Shown here in pieces: positions 16,195 to 24,659 of a DNA stretch of 44,489 bases. This stretch comes from Pseudomonas maioricensis (GTDB taxonomy: Bacteria > Pseudomonadota > Gammaproteobacteria > Pseudomonadales > Pseudomonadaceae), in contig NZ_LOHG01000004.1 of NCBI RefSeq assembly GCF_022790535.1, positions 338,617 through 383,105 of the forward strand. Direction: 5' to 3'. The position numbers and the translations under genes were made by a program. Numbering within the stretch: position 1 is the stretch's first letter; every line of letters starts with the position of its first letter. Below the pieces are notes generated by a model that ran no database searches, had not been told where the DNA came from, and saw nothing but the letters and a program-made list of their open reading frames with translations.

Positions 16195-16331
16195 GCTATT
16201 CATCCTCGATGGTCCATTCTCTGAACTATCGGAACGCGAACTATTTTCTTGATTGAAAACCGTCAACACCCACAACTTTTGCGGATAATTAGACGAGGCC
16301 TACATATTGAACAGTAACAATCCTACAAGTA

Positions 16332-16359
16332 AAGCCGGTCACACAAATCTGACCGGCTT
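16332..16359. terminator. Bidirectional terminator-like hairpin
   Basis: Arms AAGCCGGTC (16332-16340) and GACCGGCTT (16351-16359) with a 10-base loop. It lies downstream of the SDR gene that ends at 16384; read on the minus strand the stem is followed by TTACTT. It marks the boundary between the accessory patch and the SDR gene. Confidence 0.6.
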
Positions 16360-16383
16360 CAATTCCCACACAGCGCAATGGCA

Positions 16384-17295
16384 TCACACGGTATATTTTT
16401 GCAGATTGGCCATCATTTCCTTGAGCGCTTCGACATTGTCCTTAGGGTGTACTGCGTCAGTGAAATCGTTAATCGCTTGCCACTGACTCGCGACATCTTC
16501 AGGGCTGAAGCCTGCGCGTGGGTCAAAGTCTGCGCCGAGGCTTCGCTCCCAACGGACCTTACCAATCCAGCCGCCACCGACTTCAAACAAACCAGCCGTT
16601 TCATCACAGTGGTCACTGCCCAGGTACACCACCAAGGGGCTGACGAGTTCTGGCTTGAGTAACTCGAACACCTGCGGTGGCAGCAGCCCTTCGGTCATAC
16701 GGGTGCCGCCGGTTGGTGCGATGGCATTGACCAGAATATTGTTCTTGCGCCCCTCCAGCGCCAGGGTGCGCGTCAGCCCGTACAGGCCGAGTTTTGCCAT
16801 CGCATAGTTCGCCTGACCAAAGTTGCCGTAAATACCGGACGTGGAGGATGTGAAAATCACCCTGCCATAGTTTTGCTCCCGCAGATGCGGCCAGGCGGCA
16901 TGGGTGACTTTATAAGCACCTTCGACATGCACCCGGTAAACCAGATCCCAATCGGCGTCGTCCATTTTGGCGAAGGACTTGTCGCGCAGGATCCCGGCGT
17001 TATTCACCAGAACATCGACGCGCCCGAAAACATCCAGAGCATGCTGGACGATCTTGTCGCCATCGGTCACCGAATCGTGGTTAGCGATCGCAGTGCCACC
17101 CGCTTCACGAATTTCAGCCACGACGCGGTCAGCTGCCGAGGCATTGGCACCCTCGCCATGGGCAGAACCGCCGAGGTCGTTAACCACAACCCGCGCACCA
17201 TGGCGGGCAAACAGCAGCGCGTGAGCACGTCCAAGGCCGCCACCGGCCCCCGTGACGATGACTACCTTGTCCTCAAAACGTATGGCATGACTCAT
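16384..17295 (-). CDS. Short-chain dehydrogenase (MFE-2 hydroxyacyl-CoA dehydrogenase-like)
   Basis: A 303-residue classical SDR. It has the nucleotide motif VTGAGGGLGRAHALLFARHG, the NDLGGSAHGEG insert typical of the multifunctional beta-oxidation enzyme (MFE-2/HSD17B4) subgroup, NNAG, the catalytic Ser in FTSSTSG, and YAMAKLGLYG carrying Tyr and Lys. The likely reaction is NAD-dependent oxidation of a 3-hydroxyacyl-CoA. The ATG at 17295 follows CGGAG by 6 bases. It stands alone in the minus orientation, 150 bases downstream of the flavodoxin gene. Substrate is inferred from subgroup resemblance only. Confidence 0.88.
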   Translation of the reverse strand: MSHAIRFEDKVVIVTGAGGGLGRAHALLFARHGARVVVNDLGGSAHGEGANASAADRVVAEIREAGGTAIANHDSVTDGDKIVQHALDVFGRVDVLVNNAGILRDKSFAKMDDADWDLVYRVHVEGAYKVTHAAWPHLREQNYGRVIFTSSTSGIYGNFGQANYAMAKLGLYGLTRTLALEGRKNNILVNAIAPTGGTRMTEGLLPPQVFELLKPELVSPLVVYLGSDHCDETAGLFEVGGGWIGKVRWERSLGADFDPRAGFSPEDVASQWQAINDFTDAVHPKDNVEALKEMMANLQKYTV

Positions 17296-17445
17296 GATCG
17301 ACTCCGGCAAAAGGTTGCGGGCCGTCAGTGTCGTCCTCCCTTGCACCCGCCACAATCAACACAACCGATGCTGAATAATGCGCAATAACGCAGGGGGATG
17401 ATTTGCCGCAAGGTGGCCAGTTGTGTCTCGGCAATGCTTATGAGA

Positions 17446-17901
17446 TCAGGCGCGCAAAAGCTCAATAAACGCTGCAAGCCAGGGCTCCGCGTCGGTTTCC
17501 GGAGTGACGCTCTCACTGCCATCCAGACGCAGCATCTCCTGAACTTCGGTCACGCCCAACTCGGCAAACAATTCGCGGATCAACTCGCCGCCACCGCAGA
17601 AAGTGTCCCCGTAGCTGGCATCTCCCAAGGCAATAACACCACCCGGCAAACCACGCCAGGCAGCGGGCAATACATCGCGAATCTGCGAATAGAGCGCCTG
17701 AATGTTATCGGGCAATTCGCCCATGCCGGTAGTCGATGTCACGCCCAGCAGGGCTTGCGGCTCAAATGCCTGCAACTCGGCAAGGCTCACACGAGGATTG
17801 TGCAGGACCTCAAAACCGGCATCACGCAGGATCTTCCCGGCATGGCGGGCGACTTCTTCAGCCGATCCATAGACTGAACCGGAAATAATGGCGACTTTCA
17901 T
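17446..17901 (-). CDS. Flavodoxin (MioC/YqcA-like)
   Basis: A 151-residue single-domain flavodoxin carrying FMN for electron transfer. It opens with the phosphate-binding loop ISGSVYGSAEEVARH, followed by the TSTTGMGELPDN loop and the GDASYGDTFCGGG segment that sandwich the isoalloxazine ring. Length and motifs fit the short MioC/YqcA group. It is transcribed away from the LOV photoreceptor gene, sharing a 99-base upstream region, so a functional link between the two flavoproteins is possible but not shown. Confidence 0.9.
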   Translation of the reverse strand: MKVAIISGSVYGSAEEVARHAGKILRDAGFEVLHNPRVSLAELQAFEPQALLGVTSTTGMGELPDNIQALYSQIRDVLPAAWRGLPGGVIALGDASYGDTFCGGGELIRELFAELGVTEVQEMLRLDGSESVTPETDAEPWLAAFIELLRA

Positions 17902-18000
17902 GAATCATCCTGTAGCAACGTAAAAAACGTTTGGCATTATGCCCCAAGTGGCCGCATGACCTAGAATGCTGGCTTTGCTTCTTTGCTCCGGATACCTTTC

Positions 18001-18447
18001 ATGATCAACGCAAAACTGCTGCAACTGGTAGTTGATGCCTCCAATGACGGCATTGTCGTCGCCGAGCAGGAAGGCGAGGACAATATCCTCATTTATGCCA
18101 ACAAGGCATTCGAGACGCTGACGGGTTACGCAGTGGACGATATCCTGTATCAGGATTGCCGTTTCATGCAGGGCGATGATCGCCAGCAAGCCGCACTGGA
18201 CCTGATCCGCGAAGCGCTGATCAACAAACAGCCGTGCCGCCAGATCCTGCGCAACTATCGCAAGGACGGCAGCCTGTTCTGGAATGAGTTATCGATCACT
18301 CCCGTTTTCAACGAAGCTGATCAACTGACTTATTTCATTGGTATCCAGAAGAACGTCACGCAACAGATCGAAGCTGAACAGCGCGTAGTGGAGCTGGAAG
18401 CAGAACTGAAACAGGCCCGTGAAGAAATAGCGTCATTGAAAAAATGA
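18001..18447 (+). CDS. Short LOV-domain blue-light photoreceptor (PpSB-LOV type)
   Basis: A 148-residue protein consisting of one LOV (PAS) domain and a C-terminal coiled-coil-like helix (VVELEAELKQAREEIASLKK). The photoactive motif is YQDCRFMQGDDR with the adduct-forming cysteine at position 53, and the FMN-contacting segments LRNYRKDGSLFWNELSITPV and YFIGIQKNVT are intact. It closely resembles PpSB1-LOV and PpSB2-LOV of P. putida, which form a cysteine-FMN adduct under blue light and act with LitR-type MerR regulators. MINAKLLQ matches their start, so ATG 18001 is preferred to one at 17983. Residue 61 is Arg and residue 66 Leu, a combination between the slow and fast P. putida proteins. Confidence 0.93.
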   Translation: MINAKLLQLVVDASNDGIVVAEQEGEDNILIYANKAFETLTGYAVDDILYQDCRFMQGDDRQQAALDLIREALINKQPCRQILRNYRKDGSLFWNELSITPVFNEADQLTYFIGIQKNVTQQIEAEQRVVELEAELKQAREEIASLKK

Positions 18448-18516
18448 CAGACGGGCGAAACAAATTGTTGAATTTATGGTCTGCTTTTTCAATAACGGGT
18501 TCCTTCGAGCTCCATC

Positions 18517-19122
18517 ATGTCCCATGAATCTTTACTGACTCAGGCTGAGCTGGATTTCATCCAGAACATGCAACACAACCCCAAGCTGAACGTGCGAGAT
18601 GCGACACGTAGCTTGACTGTGAACGGCGGAAGGCAAATCCAGGATTTGTTGACACGGCTTGCGGCACACGAGCAGGTGACGATTCAGGCTCAATTCGATA
18701 ACCAGCAGATGACCTTTCCGCTGCATCTGGTGGAGGACGAATTCCACGCGCTCCATCTGGAACTGGGCGCGCCGTCCATTTTCGAGGAAGGACCGCGGAT
18801 TCGCCCTTGGCGGCTGACATTGCCCGAGCCGGTCCCCCTGGAAACAGAGAAAGGTGCGATGACTGCACTGTGGGTGCATGAAATTTCATTCAAGGGCGTG
18901 CTGCTGGAACATCGCAAGACCACCCGCCCGCCGAAATTATTCACCGCCTGGTTCGCACCAGTAGGGCATGCGCCGATCGCCATGCGGGGCACGTTCGAGC
19001 GCCTTACCGAGTCAGGATTGGCGGCCTACCGTCTGAACGACCAGAACAAGGAAGACACCGAGCGGCTGCGTCAGTACATCCTCCAGCAGCATCGCAAGAT
19101 CTACCCGACAATGCATCGCTGA
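18517..19122 (+). CDS. Unknown protein between the LOV and LitR-like genes (degenerate PilZ-like?)
   Basis: A 201-residue soluble protein. The N-terminal 60 residues are helical (SLLTQAELDFIQNMQHN, then QIQDLLTRLAAHEQ); the remainder looks beta-rich with VHEISFKGVLLEHRK, which resembles the PilZ (D/N)xSxxG loop but with Glu in the first place, and no clean RxxxR motif upstream (RIRPWRL). If PilZ-like, it probably does not bind c-di-GMP in the usual way. It follows the LOV gene by 69 bases in the same direction and converges on the MerR gene, so it may belong to the light-response unit. Low certainty on function. Confidence 0.6.
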   Translation: MSHESLLTQAELDFIQNMQHNPKLNVRDATRSLTVNGGRQIQDLLTRLAAHEQVTIQAQFDNQQMTFPLHLVEDEFHALHLELGAPSIFEEGPRIRPWRLTLPEPVPLETEKGAMTALWVHEISFKGVLLEHRKTTRPPKLFTAWFAPVGHAPIAMRGTFERLTESGLAAYRLNDQNKEDTERLRQYILQQHRKIYPTMHR

Positions 19123-19133
19123 GTTCGAAAGGC

Positions 19134-20084
19134 TCAGCTGTCCAGACGCCCCTTCAGAAACAGCTGCAGCCCGCGCCGCATGGAACGCCCTTCGCTACCA
19201 ATACACGCAACCGGCGACCCCTCGAGCAGTTCACGGGCAAGATCAGCACCTTCACCGGCAAGCAACAGCGGGCAATCCAGCGCCAGAGCAAGACGCTTTA
19301 GACGGTGGGAAAAGTCGACGGCAGGCGGATGGTTGCTGTAGAGCACCACTGCCAATGGCTCGACTTTGCCGCACACCAGTGTCAGTTCTTCCAGCGGCTG
19401 GCCCAGGGCGAGCACCTGAATATCCAGATCCGGGCTGCCGATCAATAAGCCAGCGACCCACAATTCCAGCTCCCGGCAATGGCCAGGTACCGCAGCAACG
19501 AGAACCTTGTGCTCAGCCGAGCTGCGGCTGAAGTGCAGACGCTGTAAGGCTCGCGCTCGCAGGAAGCTGTCCAGAAACAGCCATTCGCTGAGCTGACCGA
19601 ACTGATCATGATGAAGCAGTAATTCACGCCAGACAGGCAGAAAAATCTCTTCAAACACCACCGTCATCGGGTAGCTGGAAAACACTCGTCCATAAAGCTG
19701 CTCCAGCCGAGACTCGTCGAACATCCCTACCGCATGCTTTATCTGCTGCTGAAGTTGCGCCCAGTCGCCCGGCAGAACATCGCTGTCGAGCGCCGATGCC
19801 TGCAGCCGAACGTCGTTGGTCTTTGCCAGAATCTTGCCGACCTTGCTGACTGCAACGCCACGCTCGATCCAGCCAAGAATGCTGCGCACATCATCAATGT
19901 CAGCTTGCGAATACAGGCGATGACCGCTTTCGGTGCGGGTGGGCTGAATCAAGCCGTAGCGGCGCTCCCAGGCACGCAACGTGACTGGGTTGATACCCGT
20001 GATGCGCGCCACTTCACGAATGGGGAAGAGCTCTTCTTGCTTGAGGCCGGTAGACGACTCCAGGCTGATAGGGGATTCAGTCAT
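19134..20084 (-). CDS. LitR/CarH-like MerR-family regulator lacking B12 ligands
   Basis: A 316-residue regulator. The N-terminal MerR winged helix is clear (PIREVARITGINPVTLRAWE then RRYGLIQPTRTESGHRLYS). Residues 110-310 have the four-helix plus Rossmann-like layout of CarH/LitR photoregulators. CarH uses a W-x9-EH motif and an axial His in a GxRHELG-like loop to hold adenosyl-B12. Here FLRAR at 174-178 aligns well, but the EH positions read WL and the axial-His position reads Arg204 (VPGHCREL), so B12 sensing is unlikely. P. putida PplR proteins are of this class and work with the adjacent short LOV proteins. The neighbouring LOV gene (18001-18447) suggests the same here. The stop codon faces the unknown gene with 11 bases between. 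Confidence 0.88.
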   Translation of the reverse strand: MTESPISLESSTGLKQEELFPIREVARITGINPVTLRAWERRYGLIQPTRTESGHRLYSQADIDDVRSILGWIERGVAVSKVGKILAKTNDVRLQASALDSDVLPGDWAQLQQQIKHAVGMFDESRLEQLYGRVFSSYPMTVVFEEIFLPVWRELLLHHDQFGQLSEWLFLDSFLRARALQRLHFSRSSAEHKVLVAAVPGHCRELELWVAGLLIGSPDLDIQVLALGQPLEELTLVCGKVEPLAVVLYSNHPPAVDFSHRLKRLALALDCPLLLAGEGADLARELLEGSPVACIGSEGRSMRRGLQLFLKGRLDS

Positions 20085-20323
20085 GACAAGGATCGCGTGG
20101 AAACAATCGGCGCATTGTACGCCTGCAAAATGGGTATTTCGTCAAAAACCACGACCAAAATCGGCTATTCATCAGTGATTTGCAGATGGCCTATGGCTTA
20201 TTTACCGATTTCAGGAATAATCCTTGCTTGCTTTAACAACGAAGCTGACGCCGCCCAACACCCCGGTGCTGCGTCATGTGACTTCCTTACCCGGGAATCT
20301 CACTCGTTTATCGGAGATACATA

Positions 20324-20893
20324 ATGTCTACCACCCCTGTCACCTTGCTGGTTGCGCGTCGCGTCGCCCATGGTCGCTATCAGGAACTGATCGCCTGGCT
20401 GCATGAAGGCGAACGACTGGCCACCGACTTCCCCGGTTATCTGGGTTCAGGCGTGCTTGCTCCGCCTCCCGGAGACGATGAATTCCAGATTATTTTCCGT
20501 TTCGCCAACGCTGAAACCATGCACGCCTGGGAGCATTCCGAGTCACGAAGCTCTTGGTTGGTGCGTGGCAGCGGCTTATTCGCACAACCTTCGGAACACC
20601 GCGTCAGTGGTATCGATGGCTGGTTCGGCTCTGTCGGCCAACGTCCGCCGCGCTGGAAACAGGCGGTTGCGATCTGGCTCGCGTTCTTCCCGGTCTCGCT
20701 CCTGTTCAACTTCGTGCTCGGCCCGCTGCTCAACGATCTGCAACTGGTTCCACGCATCATGATCAGCACGCTGATACTCACGCCGCTGATGGTTTTCTGG
20801 TTTATCCCGTTGTCGACCCACTTGTTGGCAGGCTGGCTAAACCCGGCACCGACGCCAGAACAGCCACAACCCGAGTCTGTACGCAGCAACTGA
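20324..20893 (+). CDS. Antibiotic biosynthesis monooxygenase-fold protein with membrane anchor
   Basis: A 189-residue protein. The first 100 residues form an ABM-type ferredoxin-like domain (VTLLVARRVAHGRYQELIAW, FPGYLGSGVL, then FQIIFRFANAETMHAWEHS). Two membrane helices follow (WKQAVAIWLAFFPVSLLFNF and MISTLILTPLMVFWFIPLST), then a Pro-rich tail. Such ABM-plus-membrane proteins are found in many bacteria without a defined substrate. It is divergent from the MerR regulator across 239 bases, which is where a light-regulated promoter would be expected. GGAG precedes the ATG by 7 bases. A hairpin overlaps its stop codon. Confidence 0.8.
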   Translation: MSTTPVTLLVARRVAHGRYQELIAWLHEGERLATDFPGYLGSGVLAPPPGDDEFQIIFRFANAETMHAWEHSESRSSWLVRGSGLFAQPSEHRVSGIDGWFGSVGQRPPRWKQAVAIWLAFFPVSLLFNFVLGPLLNDLQLVPRIMISTLILTPLMVFWFIPLSTHLLAGWLNPAPTPEQPQPESVRSN

Positions 20894-20929
20894 CCAGGCA
20901 GCGACCGGGCCGCTACAGGCTGCCTGGTC
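20892..20929. terminator. Hairpin overlapping the ABM-gene stop codon
   Basis: Perfect 11-bp arms GACCAGGCAGC and GCTGCCTGGTC with a 16-base loop. The first arm starts within the stop codon of the preceding gene. No T run follows, so it may stabilise the 3' end or weakly terminate before folM. Confidence 0.5.
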
Positions 20930-21024
20930 CGCAATGCCCCTGCCGCGACAAACTTCGGTATGCTATGCGCTCTCGTGGGGACATCCCCGAACGCATGCAT
21001 CCAGCAAAGCTGAACAGTCGCTAA

Positions 21025-21714
21025 ATGAATAATCCAATCCTGATTACCGGGGCCAGTCAGCGGGTAGGGCTTGAGCTGGCGATCGAGCTGGCCAAAGCGG
21101 GCCATTTCGTTGTCAACGCCAGCCGCAGCATTGCGCACACCGCCGAGCACCCGAATATTGTCTCCTTTCAGACAGATCTGCTGCGCTCAGAAGACCGCAT
21201 GGCGCTTGTCGAGTACCTGAAAACCAATTATTCAGGGCTTAGAGCCGTCATCCATAACGCCTCGCTGTGGCTTGATGACAGCGTCGACAATTTGAACACC
21301 ATGTTCAAACTCCATGTAGAAGCGCCTTATCACTTGAACCACGAGTTGGCGGCGCTTCTGGCCAAGAGCAAAAAGTCGGACATCATCCATATCTGCGATG
21401 AAACCTCATCGCGCGGCAGCAAGAGCCACATTGCCTATGCGGCCACAAAAGTTGCGCTGCAGAACATGGTGCTGTCCTTCGCTGAAAAGTTCGCGCCGGA
21501 CATTCGGGTAAACGCCATCCTGCCTGGCTTGCTGATCCTCAAGGAAAACAGCGACGAGGCTTATCGGAATCAGGCACTCAAGAAGGCCCTGCTGGAATTC
21601 GAGCCGGGCTCACAGCCGTTGATCGATGCGGTGTTCTATCTGCTGAATACGCAGTACAGCACGGGAAGCAGCGTGGTCGTTAACGGCGGCCGACACCTTA
21701 AAAAAGGGATTTGA
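21025..21714 (+). CDS. folM: FolM-type dihydromonapterin/dihydrofolate reductase
   Basis: A 229-residue SDR with ITGASQRVGLELAIELAKAG at the N-terminus, the NASLWLDD segment instead of classical NNAG, and YAATKVALQNMVLSF carrying Tyr and Lys. These features separate FolM from ordinary SDRs: the Arg in the TGxxxRxG motif gives NADPH preference, and the enzyme reduces dihydromonapterin to tetrahydromonapterin, with weak dihydrofolate activity. It lies 131 bases after the ABM-fold gene and 63 bases before the DUF1244 gene. A GGGG-acat-CCCC hairpin occurs in its short leader (20976-20987). Pterin genes are among the reported light-induced genes in P. putida, which fits the nearby LOV and LitR genes. 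Confidence 0.87.
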   Translation: MNNPILITGASQRVGLELAIELAKAGHFVVNASRSIAHTAEHPNIVSFQTDLLRSEDRMALVEYLKTNYSGLRAVIHNASLWLDDSVDNLNTMFKLHVEAPYHLNHELAALLAKSKKSDIIHICDETSSRGSKSHIAYAATKVALQNMVLSFAEKFAPDIRVNAILPGLLILKENSDEAYRNQALKKALLEFEPGSQPLIDAVFYLLNTQYSTGSSVVVNGGRHLKKGI

Positions 21715-21723
21715 AGATCACTC

Positions 21724-21741
21724 GGGTAGCCGCAGCTACCC
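21724..21741. terminator. Short hairpin after folM
   Basis: Arms GGGTAGC and GCTACCC around a CGCA loop, 10 bases after the folM stop. No T run. It may partly separate folM from the following DUF1244 gene. Confidence 0.4.
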
Positions 21742-21777
21742 TGCATCGCTCCCCTCATTCAACGTGGCAGGAATACC

Positions 21778-22074
21778 ATGACTGACCAAGAACGCCTTGA
21801 ACTCGAAGCCGCTGCTTTTCGCAGACTGGTCGCCCATCTGGACAGCCGCAAGGATGTGCAGAATATCGATTTGATGAACCTGTCCGGCTTCTGCCGTAAC
21901 TGCCTGTCCAAATGGTACAAGGCAGCCGCAGACGAAAAACACATTGAGATCAGCCTCGATGACGCTCGCGAAGTCGTTTACGGCATGCCTTACAGCGAGT
22001 GGAAAGCCCAATACCAGAAAGAAGCCAGCGTCGAGCAACAAGCGACGTTTGCCAAGGAAACCAAGCATGACTGA
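21778..22074 (+). CDS. DUF1244-family protein
   Basis: A 98-residue protein with the family signature FRRLVAHLDSRKDVQNIDLM then NLSGFCRNCLSKWYKAAADE. The CxxC in FCRNC (about residues 40-43) may bind a metal. Function of the family is unknown; members are about 100 residues, so this is full length. AGGAA lies 5 bases before the ATG. Its stop overlaps the start of the HopJ-family gene by 8 bases, so the two are translationally coupled. Confidence 0.88.
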   Translation: MTDQERLELEAAAFRRLVAHLDSRKDVQNIDLMNLSGFCRNCLSKWYKAAADEKHIEISLDDAREVVYGMPYSEWKAQYQKEASVEQQATFAKETKHD

Positions 22075-22408
22075 TCTGAACACCCTGCGCGCCAGCCTCG
22101 ACAGCGGCGAACATCTCTTCGCTGACACCCTGGCATTCATTGCCGCTGGCTATGAATACCAGCCCCAGGCGTTCACCAACGGTGGTGTGGAAAATGCTGC
22201 TGGCCAGAACGAGGGTTCCTGCAAGACGCTGGGTCTGGCGTTGCTGGAAGGCCTTAGTGACAAACATGCGCTGCTGGCTTTCGGCGAGCACTACCGTTCG
22301 GTAGTCGCCACACCTGAAGCCAGCGACCACGGTAATATCCGCGCGCTGATCGCCCATGGGCTGGCGGGTGTGAAGTTTGCCGGTGAGCCGCTGAAGCGCA
22401 AGGCCTGA
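22067..22408 (+). CDS. HopJ-family conserved protein
   Basis: A 113-residue protein of the family named after HopJ, a proposed type III effector of P. syringae. Typical parts are FADTLAFIAAGYEYQPQAFT, NGGVENAAGQNEGSCK and ALLAFGEHYRSVVATPE. Homologues occur in many bacteria without type III secretion, and no hrp box lies upstream, so a housekeeping role is more likely here than an effector role. The ATG at 22067 overlaps the DUF1244 stop region and follows AAGGAAA by 9 bases. A REP element and a terminator follow. Confidence 0.85.
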   Translation: MTDLNTLRASLDSGEHLFADTLAFIAAGYEYQPQAFTNGGVENAAGQNEGSCKTLGLALLEGLSDKHALLAFGEHYRSVVATPEASDHGNIRALIAHGLAGVKFAGEPLKRKA

Positions 22409-22421
22409 CCGACACACATTT

Positions 22422-22484
22422 TGTAGGAGCTGCCGAAGGCTGCGAATGACGGAGATCGTCTCGCAGCCTTCGGCAGCTCCTACA
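22422..22484. repeat. REP-type inverted repeat pair (family A, copy 2)
   Basis: The same 24-base arms as at 8535-8607 (TGTAGGAGCTGCCGAAGGCT-GCGA and its complement) with a shorter 15-base spacer. It is 13 bases after the HopJ-family stop codon. Confidence 0.85.
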
Positions 22485-22505
22485 GATAGATACACAGCAC
22501 CCATA

Positions 22506-22531
22506 AAAAAACCGGCCTGAGCCGGTTTTTT
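22506..22531. terminator. Bidirectional terminator between the HopJ-family gene and trxB
   Basis: A-run, ACCGGC, CTGA loop, GCCGGT, T-run. It serves the trxB transcript from the right and the folM-side transcript from the left. Confidence 0.9.
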
Positions 22532-22549
22532 ATCGCCATACAAACGCTA

Positions 22550-23521
<972 letters not shown>

Positions 23522-23611
23522 CTATCGACCGACCATTGACGCCGTGGTCGCACCGGCTGGAATAAAAAGGATCGTCGATAAGCACTTGGGGAAGGCTCAG
23601 AAACACGACAA

Positions 23612-23647
23612 TCCTGAAAAATGTGAAGCTGCGGCCGAAACCGCAGC
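23612..23647 (-). terminator. Terminator-like hairpin between peroxiredoxin and trxB
   Basis: On the minus strand GCTGCGG, a 6-base loop and CCGCAGC are followed by TTCACATTTTT. It lies just after the peroxiredoxin stop codon and could partly end that transcript before trxB. Confidence 0.6.
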
Positions 23648-23653
23648 AACGTG

Positions 23654-24253
23654 TTACAGACTGGTAGCGTTTTCGGCCAGGTAATCAGCAACGCCTTTAG
23701 CGTCAGCTTTCATGCCTTTCTGACCTGGACGCCAGCCGGCTGGGCAAACTTCGCCGTTTTCTTCGGTGAACTGCAGCGCTTCAACCAGACGGATCATGTC
23801 TTCAACATCACGGCCCAGCGGCAGGTTGTTAACGACCTGATGCTGAACAACACCTTCACGGTCGATCAGGAACGATGCACGCAGTGCAACACCTGCATCG
23901 TGCTCGATGCCGTAAGCGCGGGTGATTTCGTGCTTCACGTCAGCGACCATGGTGAACTCGACTTCGCCGATGCCACCCTTCTCTACCGGGGTGCTGCGCC
24001 ATGCGTAGTGAGTGAACTGCGAATCGATGGAAACGCCAACCACTTCAACACCCAGCTCGCGGAATTTAGCGATGCGGTTGTTGTGGGCGATGATTTCCGA
24101 AGGGCATACGAAGGTGAAATCCAGAGGCCAGAAAAACAGCACAACGTATTTACCGCGCAGCGAGGACAGTTTGAAGCTGTCGACAATAGAGCCGTCGCCC
24201 AGCACTGCAGCTGAATCGAAATCCGGAGCCTGTTTGTTTACCAGTACGCTCAT
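23654..24253 (-). CDS. ahpB: 2-Cys peroxiredoxin (AhpC/Prx1 type), AhpB-like
   Basis: A 199-residue typical 2-Cys peroxiredoxin that reduces hydrogen peroxide and organic peroxides. The peroxidatic Cys50 is in FTFVCPSE, the resolving Cys170 in NGEVCPAGW, and the conserved SIDSQFTHYAW segment is present. It is the full-length Prx1/AhpC form. GGGAG lies 5 bases before the ATG. Upstream, a near-consensus OxyR site (24337-24373) points to peroxide induction. The following gene is trxB, the expected reductase partner system. The symbol rests on the resemblance of this pair to P. aeruginosa ahpB-trxB2 as recalled. Confidence 0.93.
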   Translation of the reverse strand: MSVLVNKQAPDFDSAAVLGDGSIVDSFKLSSLRGKYVVLFFWPLDFTFVCPSEIIAHNNRIAKFRELGVEVVGVSIDSQFTHYAWRSTPVEKGGIGEVEFTMVADVKHEITRAYGIEHDAGVALRASFLIDREGVVQHQVVNNLPLGRDVEDMIRLVEALQFTEENGEVCPAGWRPGQKGMKADAKGVADYLAENATSL

Positions 24254-24336
24254 GATGTCTCCCTGAAAGATAAAAAATGAAAAGGATAGGTTGAGAAATT
24301 GGTGGCCAGCCTATCGGGGCTGCAAAGATTAAGGAA

Positions 24337-24373
24337 ATATCGTTTCACAATCCACCTCATAGGTAATCCCTAT
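24337..24373 (-). promoter_or_regulatory. OxyR operator upstream of the peroxiredoxin gene
   Basis: Four tetrads spaced exactly seven bases apart: ATAT, CAAT, ATAG, CTAT. The OxyR consensus is ATAG-N7-CTAT-N7-ATAG-N7-CTAT, so 14 of 16 positions match with perfect spacing. It lies 84-120 bases upstream of the peroxiredoxin ATG, as for known OxyR-activated promoters. Confidence 0.75.
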
Positions 24374-24472
24374 TCCCATGAGCCCCGTATTTCAGCCTGT
24401 CCGCAGACTTTACGCCTATGGGATTGTTACTGCGAATGTCCGCTGTCACAGAGGCGCAGCGTTAATCGAACA

Positions 24473-24606
24473 AACCGCAATCTTCCAGGTTGAACCCTAT
24501 TCTGTAGGAGCTCACCGAGGTTACGAGGCCAGCGATGACGGTGTATCAGACAGGTCGCCATCGCGGCCTCGCGTTGCTCGTGCGCTCCTACAGGTCCAAT
24601 GTTTGC
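24473..24606. repeat. Extended REP-type repeat (family D, copy 1)
   Basis: About 134 bases highly similar to 34722-34857. A left flank (AACCGCAATCTTCCAGGTTG) precedes CTGTAGGAGCTCACCGAGGT, then TACGAGGCCAGCGATG, a spacer GGTGTATCAGACAGG, a right half with GGCCTCG and CTCCTACAG, and the tail CCAATGTTTGC. The conserved flanks make it longer than a simple REP pair. Confidence 0.75.
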
Positions 24607-24659
24607 CATGGGAAAGCGCCGTGTCGCAGGTCATACATTCGCTTCCAACACCGCTTTCA

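Noticed and set aside
22067..22408. HopJ-family gene as a true type III effector
   Set aside because: No hrp box upstream; it is translationally coupled to the DUF1244 gene in a conserved housekeeping-like setting, and the family is found in bacteria without such secretion.
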